From assembly GCA_907165065.1 (NCBI GenBank), contig OU015541.1:16303501-16367500 (forward strand): DNA of 64,000 nucleotides, read 5' to 3'. The translations under genes were made by a program, and so were the position numbers. Below, in pieces: positions 12,260 to 23,800 of this stretch. Source of the stretch: Caprimulgus europaeus (Eukaryota; Chordata; Aves; Caprimulgiformes; Caprimulgidae). The stretch's first letter is position 1. Each line of letters opens with the position of its first letter. The notes under the pieces were generated by a model. It was not told where the DNA came from, did not search any database, and saw only the letters and a program-made list of their open reading frames with translations.

Positions 12260-12720
12260 CGCCGCCGCCACCACCGAGCTGCCGGAAGGGGCTGGGCTGG
12301 GCCGGGCCGGGGCGGCCCCGCGGCTCCTCCCCGCGGCGGAGCCCGAAGGGGCAGCGGGGGGTCAGGGCGGGGCGGGTTCAAGGGCGACGCCGAGGACCCA
12401 GCGGGGCCGGCCCGGACAGGAGGCCCGAGGCACCCCGGGCTGCGCTGCGCGGGCGCGGCTGCGGGCGCTTCCCGCCAGCCCGAGCGCTGGAGCGGGGCAG
12501 CCATCTGCGAGGGGCCGGGGAGGATCGGGGGGGCCGGCCCGGCGTGGCTCGGGGCGGAGGAGAAGGGCCGGGCTGGTCTGGGCTCCAGCCGGTTGAAGCT
12601 CCGCGGGGCCTCGCCGGGTCAGAGCCGGTGGTGGGGCGGGCGGGGGTCACCCCGGGCCCGCTCAGGGCAGGGGCGGCTGCTCTCCCGGCCAGGCCTGCAG
12701 GGTGGCTGGGTCAGAGACTG
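11800..12720 (-). promoter_or_regulatory. CpG-island promoter of GGT7 (limits approximate)
   Basis: A dense GC/CpG stretch covers the start codon of GGT7 and about 450 bases upstream of it. No TATA box is visible. This fits a housekeeping-type dispersed promoter. The exact transcription start cannot be read from the sequence. Confidence 0.6.
12073..12259 (-). CDS. GGT7: GGT7 coding exon 1
   Basis: Start ATG at 12257-12259 in a CpG island; 187 nt encoding 62 residues plus one base. The exon ends ACGG|GTGAGG. It holds the cytosolic N-terminus with motif [15 protein letters not shown], followed by [12 protein letters not shown], very like mammalian GGT7. The first 20 residues (Ala/Gly/Pro-rich) are not conserved with what I recall of mammals. 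Confidence 0.93.
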
Positions 12721-13000
12721 CTTGGTCCTGTTCCCGGCAGTCTGGGAGAGTTGTCCAGGGGACGTGCGCGCACTTGATGTCGTTGCTTGTTGAAGCCAAC
12801 CTCCAGCAGGGAGGCTCACAGGCCGCTGTTACCCGGGGGGCAAGGGGTGTCCAGCACCCAGTGGGACACCGTCAGCAAGAGACACCACGTCATTGCCACA
12901 GAGCAGCCTGGTGTGTTCGCTCTCACAGCCAGTTTGGCCTTCCAACATGGACCTCTTGTGCGTGGCTGTCTGGAGATGAGAGATGAAGAACACAGTTCTC
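12720..13000. other. Short unique spacer upstream of GGT7
   Basis: Between the GGT7 CpG island and the next CR1. No open frame of note, no RNA gene and no repeat seen. Confidence 0.5.
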
Positions 13001-14345
13001 ACAGAATCAGAGTTGCCTGGATTGGAAAAGTCCTTTAAGATCATCGAGTCCCATCATGAACCCAACACTGACCAGTCCCCACTAACCCCTGTCCCTCAGC
13101 ACTGTGTCTACACGACTCTTCAATCCCTCCAGGGATGAGGACTCCACCACTGCCCTGGGCAACCCCTTCCAATGCCTCAGAACCCTTTCAGCACAGAAAT
13201 TCTTCCTCACATCCCATCTCAACTGTCCTGGCACAACTGGAGCCCATTTCCTCTTGTCCTGTCCCTTGCTCCTTGGTGGAACAGACCCACCCCCACCTCT
13301 CTGCACCCTCCTTGCAGGGACTTGGACAGAGCCAGAAGGTCTCCCCTCAGCCTCCTTTTCTCCAGGCTCAGCACCCCCAGTTCCCTCAGCCGGGAACTCA
13401 GCACACTTGTGCTCCAGACCCTTCCCCAGCTCCGGTCCCTTCTCTGGACACGCTCCAGCACCTCCATGTCCTTGGAGTGAGGGGCCCAACACTGAACCCA
13501 GCACTTGAGGTGCAGCCTCACCAGTGCCCAGCACAGAGGTAAGAGAACTGCCCTGGTCCCACTGGCCTCACTGGTGCTGATCCAGGATGCTGTTGGCCTT
13601 CTTGGCAACCTGGGCACGCTGCTGGCTCATGTTCAGCTGCTGTTGACCAACACCCCCAGGTCCCTCTCTGCCCAGCAGCTCTCCAGCCACTCCTCCCCAA
13701 GCCTGTAGTGCTGCTGGGGGCTGTTGAGGCCAAAGTGCAGAACCCAGCACTTGGCCTTGTTGAAACTCATGCAACTGGTCCTGGCCCATCTGTCTGCTCT
13801 GTCCAGATCCCTCTGCAGAGCCTCCCTGCCCTCAAGCAGATCAACACTCCCACCCAGCTTGCTGTCATCTGCAAACTGACTGAGGGTGCACTCAATCCCC
13901 TCGTCCTGATCGTTGATAAAGATGTTAAACAGGAGTGTCCCCAGTACTGAGCCCTGGGGACACCACTCGTGACTGGACACCAGCTGGATTTGACTCCATT
14001 CCCCACCACTCTCTGGCCACAGCCAGACAGTTTTTTACCCAGCAGAGTCTGTGTCCATCCAAGCCGTGAGCAGCCAGTTCCCCCAGGAGAATGCTGTGGG
14101 AAACAGTGTCAAAGGCTTTACTGAAGTCCAGACAATGTCCACAGCCTTTCCTTCCTCCATCAAGCAGGTGAGCATTATAGGAGACAAGGTTAGTCAGGCA
14201 GGACCTGCCTTTCATAAACCCACGCTGACGGGGCCTGATGGTTTGGTTGTCCTACATACACTGTGTGATGGCACTCAAGACCATCTGCTCCATCAGCTTC
14301 CCCAGACAGACCTGTAGTTTCCCAGAGCCTTCTCCCAGCCCTCTC
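13001..14345 (-). mobile_element. CR1 LINE, long degenerate copy with part of the reverse transcriptase
   Basis: A 1.3 kb CR1 in minus orientation. Its 3' end is at the left (CATCGAGTCCCATCATGAAC). Translated on the minus strand it shows reverse-transcriptase blocks in different, broken frames: DFSKAFDTVSH near 14130 and the catalytic FADD box ([10 protein letters not shown]) near 13870. Frameshifts make it non-functional. Confidence 0.92.
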
Positions 14346-15235
14346 GTCCTCGCTGCAGCACAAGAGGTGTCAGTTGGTGTTTGCAGGTGAAGCTGGCCAG
14401 GCTCAGCCCTGGCACCAGGGGCTCTCACTGCTGCTGGCTCCAGCGGCACCAGCTCGTGTGTCAGGGTGGGCTGGGGCTGCCAGGCAGCGTGGCCAGCACG
14501 GAGCCAGGTGGGTACTGGCAGAGCCCAAACGTGGGCCACAGAACCAGCCGTGCCTGGGGCAGACCTGAGCCACGGCCACCAACAGCTCCCACTTGGCAAA
14601 GAGTTGTGACTGACATCACATAGCAGGGGAGGCCTGGTTTGTGTGGCCACTTCTGAAATCAATGTCTGAAACATTTCCTTTTTTCCCCCTACACTTCTTT
14701 CAGAAGCTGACCTAAAATATGCCAGTGAAATAACTGGGAGCAGGAGGACATTGTTGCATTTTGGGCTGAACAAAATACTTCAGGTTTGTGTAAATTCCCC
14801 TGCCAGGACAGCAGGTTTGTGTAAATTCCCCTGCAAGGACAGCAGGTCTGTGTAAATTCCCCTGCCAGGACAGCAGGTTTGTGTAAATTCCCCTGCAAGG
14901 ACAGCAGGTTTGTGTAAATTCCCCTCTCCCTCTGCGCTTGGCACACGCGCTCGGCAGTTTGGCTGCCAGCTCTGAGAAATGAACCCTCTGCCCGATCTGC
15001 CCTGGACATCTGTTGTTTTGGGAGATGGAACATGTTGAGTGCTGGGCTGTTGGCTCTGAGGAAGTCACCTCAGAGGTATGTGTCCTACTTTCTCATTCTC
15101 CAACAAGCTGGCTAATGTCCCCTGCTCTTCCCCGCAGGAGCAGCTCCACTAGCTCCTTAAGGCAGGGAGATGTAAACCTTCCTCTGCTGTGGCCGTGGCA
15201 AGGTTTCACCAGTGCTCTCCAGCAGTTTGAGGCCA
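14345..15235. other. Unique spacer between two CR1 copies, with a 31-bp repeat
   Basis: No gene recognised. The only structure is the tandem repeat listed separately at 14781-14929. Confidence 0.5.
14781..14929. repeat. 31-bp tandem repeat, about 5 copies
   Basis: The unit contains CAGGTTTGTGTAAATTCCCC followed by TGCCAGGACAG or TGCAAGGACAG. The two variants alternate (CC, CA, CC, CA), suggesting a 62-bp dimer was duplicated after the first 31-bp duplication. Confidence 0.93.
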
Positions 15236-16970
15236 TAATCATGGAATGGTTTGGGTTGGAAGGGACTTTTCAACCCCCCTGCAGTGAGCAGGGACATCTT
15301 CAACCAGATCAGGTTGCTCAGAGCCTCATCCAACCTGACCTGGAATGTTTCCAGGGATGGGGCTTCTACCACCTCTGTGGGCAACCTGGGCCAGGGTTTC
15401 ACCACCCTCATAATGAAAAATTTCTTCCTTCTATCTAGTCTGAATCTCCCCTCTTTTAGTTTAAAACCATCTCCCCTTGTCCTATCACTACAGGCCCTGA
15501 TAAAAAGTCTGTCCCCATCTTTCTTATAGGCCCCTTCAAGTACTGGAACACTACAATGAGGTCTCCCCAGAGCCTTCTCTTCTCCAGGCTGAGCAGCCCC
15601 AACTCTCTCAGCCTGTCCTCACAGCAGAGCTGCTCCAGCCCTGGCATCATCCTCGTGGCCTCCTCTGGACCCTCTCCAGCAGGTCCATGTCTGTCCTGTG
15701 CTGAGGACCCCAGATCTGGACACAGCACTGCAGGGAGGGTCTCACCAGAGTGGAGTAGGGGGGAAGATGTCTGTCTGTTGATGTCATTGATGAAGACATT
15801 AAACACTACTGGTCCCAATATGGACCCCCGAGGGACGTAACTTGTCACTGATGTCCATCTGTACGTTGAGCCCTTGACCACTACCATCTGGATGTGACCA
15901 TCCAACCAATTCCTCATTCACTGGACAGTCTATGCATCAGATTTTTCTCTCTCCAATGTAGATAGCAGGATGTTGTGAGGGACCATGCCAAAGGCCGTAC
16001 AGAACTCCAGACAGATGACATCTGTAGCTCTTCCCTTGTCCACTGATGTAGTCATCCCATCATAGAAAGCCACTAGGTTGGTTAGGCATGACCTGCCCTT
16101 GGTGAGGCCATGCTGGCTGTCTCAAATCACCTCCCTCTCCTCCATGTGTTTCAGCATAGCTCCTAGGAGGATCTCTCCCCAGGCCCTGAGGTGAGTCTGG
16201 CAGCTCTGTAGTTCCCAGGGTCCTCCTTTCTCTCCTTTTAAGAACGGGTGCATTGTTTTCCTGTTTCCAGTCACCGAGGGTTTCACCAGGCTGCCGTGAC
16301 TTTTCCAATATCATGGAGAGTGGCTTGGCAACTACATCAGCCAAACCTCAGGACTCTGGGATGCATCTCATCAGGTCCCATAGATTTATGTACATTCAGG
16401 TTCCTCAGGTGGTCACGAACCTGATCCTTTACAATGGGTGGGACTTTGCTCCCCACAGTCCCTGCCTTGTGGTCCATCCACTTGAGAGGCGTGGGAAGAG
16501 GTTGTGGTGAAGATTGAGACAAAAAAGTTGTTGAGTACCTCAGCCTTCTGCTCATCTGCTGATACGAGTTTGCCATCACAGGGGTAACACTTTCTTTGAC
16601 CTCCCTTTTCTGGCTGACATATCTGTAGAAACCCTCATTATTCTCTGCGTCCCTTGCCAAGTTCAGCTCCAGCTGCACCTTGGTCTTCCTGACCCCATCC
16701 CTACCCAGCTGGGCAGCGTCCCTATACTTTTCCCAGCATCCCTGTCCCTGCTGCCACTGCCTGGGTGTTTCCTTCTTGCCCTTTCGTTTGTCCAGCAGAT
16801 CTTGACTCAGCCATGGGGGTCTCTTGCCTTTCTTGCCTGATTTCTTACAGCTGGGGATCAAGAGCTCTTGCATCTATGGAAAGCATCCTTAAAGATCTGC
16901 CAGCTCTGTTCTGCTGCCTTGTCCCCGAGGGCCATTTCCCAGGGGGTCCTACTGACTAAATGGGACACTG
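15236..16970 (-). mobile_element. CR1 LINE, longest copy in the window (RT and upstream ORF2 region)
   Basis: About 1.7 kb in minus orientation; the 3' end at left has GGTTTGGGTTGGAAGGGAC. Minus-strand translation shows PRGSILGPVVFNVFINDI (RT region), then further 5' KSMGPDEMHPRVLR and the linker PPWLSQDLLDKRKGKK typical of avian CR1 ORF2. Frames are interrupted, so it is dead. The right limit is approximate; 16970-17280 could be a more diverged extension. Confidence 0.9.
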
Positions 16971-19900
16971 CCAGTTATGAACTAAACACTTGTGGGAGGA
17001 CAGTTTGGCTTTTGCAAGCCAGTCTCAGCCTGTGCCATTTTCAGACATCTCTCCAGCCTTCCCAGCCCCAGCAGTTGAGGTGGTCCCTCGCCACCCAAGC
17101 AGTTCCTCCAAGGCTGGAGGAGCTCCTCCAGGAGCTTTGTGCATGCTGCATCCACCCATTTGCCTGGCAGAGTATTAACAGACATCCTTGGAATGAAGCA
17201 CCCCAGGAAGTGTGGGCAGGAACACTGCTGTCCCAGAGGGTCTCAGCAGACATCATCCCCAGTTGTCAGACACCTGTGTGACTCAACAGTGCTCGAAGAC
17301 AAAGCTCTACTTCCCACTTCTTGGGCTTTTGAGATCCTGCTTGGCTTAGACCAACTCAGCCTCTACTGCTCCTGTGTCACCTGTGGGAAGCTGAATCCCA
17401 GCACAGCCTCTGCAAGCTTGGGAATCAAGCTGGGAAAACACAGAGATGATGACAGTTCCACAGAGGGAGCAGAGGCTCCTCAGCAGGGAGCTCCCAGCCC
17501 CAGCAGGCAGCACTCGCTTTAAGGACATCCCGAGCGCTGTTAAGAACAAGCGACATCAGCGACATTCCCTGGCTGGACCAAAATCACACGCTGGCATCAC
17601 GCTGCAGGCTCAGCCATGGTGCTGCAGAGCCACCCAGCCGTGGGCAGCAGCTCTGCCAGCTGGGCTCTGCCAGCTGATGCTGCCAAAGCACAGGGTGCCC
17701 AGCCGGCTGCACAGCACCTCTCAGCGCCTGTTAGCACAGCTCTGCACCTTCACCGTTCCTCCCTTCAGCACCCAAAATGACTTGCATTACAATTTTAACA
17801 GATAGCATGCTGGAAGCCCAAGAAAGATCACAATAAATGTCTCTGGCAGTTCCACAACAGAACACGCTTGCTGCTCTCCTCACAACGAGGTTAGGCCAGG
17901 GACTCTCACTCTCCTTCCTGCCAGGGGCTGGCTTCCTCTTGCTGAAGGCCAAAGTGATGCTCCTCCAGATCTGCTGCTAGCAGTGAGCTCACAGAGCCTG
18001 CAGGGAGTACAGCCTCCTGGTGGAGCCATATCCCCACAGCTACAGCACCCACAGCTCAGCTCTCCAGTGCAGGACAGACCTTTTTCTCCCCATCACTGCT
18101 CCATGGTAGCACAGATCCCAAACCAGCCTTGGTTTTGGTCACCACCCCTCAAGGAGAGGAGAGTACAGAGCACACAGGCTCAGTGTGCCAGCACCAAAAC
18201 TGCTGAGGACAGTGCAATCCCCACTCTGCTGCTGCTCTTCTGTCCTCCTAGCACTCAACTTCATGCTCTTTGCTAGACCATCCCTGTGTCCATCTCTCAA
18301 GTCTCTGCAAAACCCCCTTGTTTTTACAGTGCTCATCATTGTAACATGCTCAGCTCCATTCTACAGGCTGACACCTCCCCTTGAGCTTCTTCAAATTAAC
18401 CCAATTTCTCTGGAGACAGACACCATAGCTTTCATTCTCTTGGTGACCAGCACTAGGGATAGTGCTGCTCCTAGCCATTGAGGCACCCCTTAAAACAGGA
18501 ATGTTAAAGAGATTAGAAGCTGAGCAACTGCAATCACTAACTTATTGACCAGGAGAGCCTTGAGAAGATCTAGAGACCAATGTCTCTTCTGCACAGTCAC
18601 GATCTTCCTCAGCAGAGCATCCTCCTCAACTCAGGTTCCAGCTCAGGTTCCAGCCACTAGAACTGTGAAGAACTGCAGAGAACTGCAAAGACCAAGAAAC
18701 TCAGCTGGTGGGACTGCAGGCAAGCGAGGAATAAAGCAAATGGGCAGGTAAGCAACTGTCCAGCTCAGCAACCTTTCACTGCACATTTTACAGCAGTGCT
18801 TGAAGCCCTGCTCTGGACCAGACTTGGGTACTCTGCAGCACAGCAGTGGCTCTGGCATGATGGCATGTCACAGGGCAGGGACAGCTGCTGAAGGAGCAGA
18901 TGAGCTTACACAGAGGCAACACTTGGCTTAACCTGCTTAATCACCCATGGAAGCATGGGTCCAGGCATTAGCTTCTGCTGCCCCTGCAAATGCCTCTGGC
19001 CCCTGCTAAAAGTGCGGGGCTCAAGCCCTGAGAACCCCAGAGCTGCTGGCTTAGATATTTACCAAAAAAATCAAACTCATCAGGGAATCCCACACTCCCA
19101 CCATTCTGCAAAACCTCAAGGACTGGAGGATACAGAAGCTGCACAGTGGATTACCCAGGCAACATTTATTAGAGCATTTCAAGTATACAATGGTTTTACT
19201 GACAGCTGTGAGTAGCTAAGATGCAGATGCCAGTAGGAAAGGGTGACCTAGAACCAGCAGGCTATGCAATTCTTGAGGGAAATTAATGCTTTTGGCTGAA
19301 AAAAGAGGAAAAGAAAGTGTCATCCTAAAAGACTGAGCAAGTTTTGGGATGGGGAGGAGCAAATATAGAAGTTTTTGTTTGAGATCACTTACTTCAATTG
19401 GCAACTCAGGAGTAGCAGAAGCTGTCTGCTATTGCACTCTTCCCTGGGCATCCCAAGGACCTCAAGTAGCCAGGTGTGTTATTTCCACCAGGAGCAGCCA
19501 GCATTCTCCCTGGTGAGAGTGAAGGTGGAGCCCCAGCTCAGCACTTTGAGATTTAGATCCCTGGCTTTGGCTACTCACCAGGCTGTTAACCCTCCACCCC
19601 CGAGGAAGCAATGCAGACCTTCAGCAAGAGCACACTAAAACTATCAGCTCCTCACTATAAGGCAGCTTTAGGTCAGGACTCTTTTTGGGTGCCTGAGCTG
19701 TTGTTCAGAAGAGCAAGGGCCACATGGCAACAAGACTGTTCAGGTCCTCTGACAACAGGGACTGTGCGTGTTTCCCAAGAACTATTTCCAAAAGTCATGT
19801 CCTTAAAAATATCCTAGAGCAGAAAGTCCCCCACTGATGCACACAGGGCATGACCAGGGAGCAGCTGAGCTATGAGGTGATCACTCATAAAAAGCACCTC

Positions 19901-20794
19901 ACAAAGCAGAGGCTATGCACTTTGCTTGATTTGCAAATTAGTAACTCTGCATTTAAGACAATAGCTGCCTCAATTGTGTCTTAGTCTCCTGTATTTATTG
20001 ACAAGGAGCAGTTGAATTCAAGAGCTTTAAAAAAAAAAAAAGCATTTAAATGCTTAATATTTAAAAGGGCATCGCCAGAATGAGAGTCCTTCACGACTGC
20101 TGAGCTCTGAGGTACCTGCTGACAACTTAGTCAGGCTGGCAGAATGTACTGGAGTCTCCAAGTCTCCTGAAGTTAACACCTTTGTTAAACACACCTCAAG
20201 TCAAACCTTCATTAACCAAATGAATCACAATTCTTTCTAGCAAAGTTGCTTAAAAATTTGTCTTCAGCAAAGACCATTTAAAAATTCTGGTCATCAACTG
20301 ATTTGCAAGTAAAACAAAATAATTAGAAATGGTAACAACACAGTCAAATCAGATCTGATTACTACAGAAACATGCCCATGTCAGTCACTCAGCCCATGTC
20401 CTGGGTGCTGCAGTGCCCTCCTCCCCTGCACCCTACACCTGCTTCTTGAGAGCTCTTTGTCTAAAGGACAGCAGTGGAAGACAAGTCAGGATTTAATGAC
20501 AGATTTCAAACCCCAGGGCACACATACATTAAATTAACAGATTCAACCTTCAGCACACAGCAGTTTGATAGAGCTACTGGCTTGAGTCACAGAAAGTTCA
20601 ACATTTGAACAGTCCTGAACCACTTCCAGAAATTCCAATGGCTTTTTAATAGTTCCACCAATTAATGGGTATATAAAACAGAGACGCTGTCTCCAGCAGA
20701 AGAGTGGGGGCTCTTCCAGGCTAATCAGACCCCTGGTACAGGAGGGAGTTGATTTGACTTCCCCACCTTCCCACCAGTCCTCTAAAGACTATGA
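16970..20794. other. Intergenic stretch, no gene recognised
   Basis: About 3.8 kb 3' of RAB5IF. No exon with both splice signals and a recognisable protein was found on either strand. An A-run at 20029-20041 is the only low-complexity feature. SLA2, the mammalian downstream neighbour of RAB5IF, was looked for (SH3/SH2 motifs) and not seen. Part of this region could be an extended RAB5IF 3'UTR if a distal polyadenylation site is used (TTTATT near 19993). Confidence 0.5.
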
Positions 20795-20800
20795 TTTATT
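20795..20800 (-). terminator. Possible RAB5IF polyadenylation signal AATAAA
   Basis: AATAAA on the minus strand lies 55 bases after the stop codon. That would make an unusually short 3'UTR, so a more distal signal (for example near 19993-19998) is equally possible. Confidence 0.35.
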
Positions 20801-20854
20801 AAAACCTTCTCAATTTACTGCTGACTGATTTAACAGGCAAAGCTGCAGACTGTG

Positions 20855-20896
20855 TCAATCATAGTGGATGGCAGTATAGAAGATTATCCAGACAAC
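20855..20896 (-). CDS. RAB5IF: RAB5IF coding exon 4 with stop
   Basis: 42 nt; acceptor TCCACAG|GTTGTC; encodes VVWIIFYTAIHYD and TGA at 20855-20857. The conserved C-terminus ends the protein. Confidence 0.95.
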   Translation of the reverse strand, partial: VVWIIFYTAIHYD

Positions 20897-23800
20897 CTGT
20901 GGAGAGAAAAGGAAGTGAAGGTTATTTTGATGCCTCTGGAGAGGGTTCAGGCACAGAAAACAAACTTCACACCTTGCTCTCAACAGAGGACTGGGGACTG
21001 AACTCCAGCTTTGAGATGGTCTTGGAAAGATGTTAGGATCACCATGTACCACAAATGATGGCATTCAACTTGCTTGCCTTCTTTGATGACCAGCCTTTCC
21101 GTGTTAAAATCCCACCACAGGCCCTCTAGTGATGTAGAAACAGCCCCAAATTGAGTGCTGGGTGTATTCAGAGGCTTGGGGGAGGAGAGGAAAAAACAGA
21201 CACCCAAAACACCAGTTTGGGTGTGACTAGCTCTAGATGAAACTCCACCAGGATATCTGGGACAGAGGATGGGGAGACATAAAAGTTAAGTGGTAGATGC
21301 AGAAGTATAGCTGCCTGTTCCTGCAGCCCTTCCCACAGAGAAATCCCAGGCATTAATACTGAATTTCATACCCAGGAGCCACCAGATTTGGGGATTTTCT
21401 TTCCCAGTCAACTGCACTCACTAGATGATGTTAACACATCTCTCTCCTGTCAGTGCACCACCTCACCTGCTTTCCTTCCAGGTCTTGTCCCTCAGACAGT
21501 GTACCAACACCATCCACTAATCCCCTTTAAGAAAGCAAGAGGCATTACCAGAAACAGTGCAAAGGATGTCATGAACCCTTCCTTTGTCAGCTCCCACGTC
21601 CCGCCATACTCCTCCTCATCTATCTGCTGGAAGCTACTGAAGTACAGGTACAGAACACCAGCATTGATCAGGCAGAATCTGGAAGAAACAGAGGAGGAAT
21701 AAATTAGGTCCCTTCAGTGCCACAGGGTACAGGGACCCAACACACCACACAGCAGTGTAGCAGTGAGACATCTTCCATCTGCAGCAGAGAGGAAGCACAG
21801 AGCACCACCGCTCCTGCCACGCCTCCCCGGCAGCTCAGGCACTTCTTCAACCCGCACCCCTGGGTGCCACAGCGTGGATGAAGTTCACCTCACAAGGCAC
21901 AACCTACTCCTAGGAAGGCTCAACAGACAGCACTCAAACACTGGAAGCACCAGCAGGTCTGCAAACCCTGCCAAGTTCTCCTGTCCTGCAGATGAGCAGC
22001 AGTCGTGCTCCCAGACAGAATCCAGTTTCCTGGTGTGTGCTGCTTGATGTGGAGGCTGCTAAGGGGGAAGCCTGTTGGAGCCTCTGCTCAGTGCAAGATC
22101 CCTGTCAGTGTCCCACGACCAAACACAGTGACTTGCACATGAAAGCAGAGGAGACTCAATAATGCCCTCAGAGCCAAAGCACTGGGGTTCAACTTGAGAC
22201 AACTCAGCGCTCTCTGTGCTGTTCCAACAGTCACACTGCCACAGAGAAGAAAAATATGACCTCCTGGTTGTCCTGAGGCACATTTTGCTTTACACCACCC
22301 CACCTTCGGGCTGGGGCAACCTAGGAAGTGACAGGTAGCTTTCCTGGAAAGAAGGCTGTGGAGGAAGGGCAGCAGGGGAAGAGACACACCCCAGTTCAGT
22401 GAGTGGCAGCACGCTGTGAGCGCTGCGTGCCTGCACACCACAGAGGAGCCACGCACACAGTGCTAGAGGCTTTTAGTTTTCCCACTGTACAGCAAATCAC
22501 TGTCATGTCTTAGCACAGGAACTGGCTCAGGTACCTGAAGGTGCCTTATGAACTAATGGGTGACTAAGTTAGAACAATGCTTCTCAGCTGCTCCATATCT
22601 GCTACTCAGAGCACTTCAGATTTCACTGTTTGCACGTAGCCATCGAGTTCCTGTCTCACATCGCTGCTTTACAACCCCTTCTCCCTACATTTCAAACTTC
22701 TTTTTCTTGGAGATGCTGCCACTCCCTCCACTTTCCAGCCACAGCTGGGACATGTAGGAGGAGGGACAAGATGACCAGTCAGGTTTCCCTCAGAAAAGCT
22801 GTGAGGTGGTGAGCTCGACTACCAGACCTTGACCAGGCAGAGACGTTTGCTCCTCAGAGCAGACACTGCACCTTCCCTCACCTGGTGTTCAGAGAGCAGG
22901 GCTGTGCTCCCCAGCTCTGGTGTCACCCCCCAGGGCCAAACAAACATCCATTTCAGAGTGCTCACTGCAGCCTTTGGTCACTGCTGGGAGGTGACTCAAA
23001 CCCTGTGTCTCAGTGGGGACCTGATGTGTGTGCACCCTTCCAGGCACAGCCTTCCCCCTCACCCTGCCTGGAAGAACAACTTCAGGAGGCTGGGAGCGCT
23101 GCAGGAGCGCTGCCAGTGCTGCCACTTTGCCTGCTTGTTACCTCTGGTGTTTTAAAGAAACCTTTTCCTTTTCAAAGAGAAGCTGCCCCCCTTGTCTGCT
23201 AACAGAGCCTCCTCTCTGAGGGGGGCTCCTCACTCCAGGAGGGGGACTCCCACACCTTCCCCTCTACGGGTCTGACTCCTCAGGTGGCCACACCAGGCAC
23301 CAGACTCAGAGCTCCTCTTCACACGTGCAGGAACAGGCCACCTCATAAGTCAACTGAGCCTCTTGTTCCCTTCTACCCCTGCCCTCTTTAATAACAACAA
23401 AATAAATTGAAAAATTAGAAAGCATTAATCAGCCTGAGGAGAAAGAGGCTGATGGAGACATCATGATTTGTATGAATTTCATGGCAGACAGGGACTGGGT
23501 CTGGCCAGCCCGTTGTTCCCAGCACAGCTTTCAAACAGACACCAAGCAAAGTCCAAATGTGGGAAAGAACATGAGACAGAAAAGGAAATGACCCTTACAC
23601 TGCTATTCCCACGAAGCCCTTCAGGGGAACCACTCCCCAGATGATTCCCAGAATAACTGCAATGATCTGCCGGAACCAGTAGATCACATCTAAAAACTCG
23701 TCCTGGGGAGAAAGAAACACAAGAAAGATTCTGGCATTTACTGTTTCCTTTTTTCAATGCATCACACAATTAAAAAGTGAAACTTTAACACACTGAACAC

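Noticed and set aside
13633..14215. Reverse-transcriptase frames as possible live genes
   Set aside because: They are fragments of a degenerate, frame-shifted, truncated CR1.
16970..17280. Possible further 5' extension of the long CR1
   Set aside because: Some compositional resemblance but no clear motif that I could assign; left out of the element.
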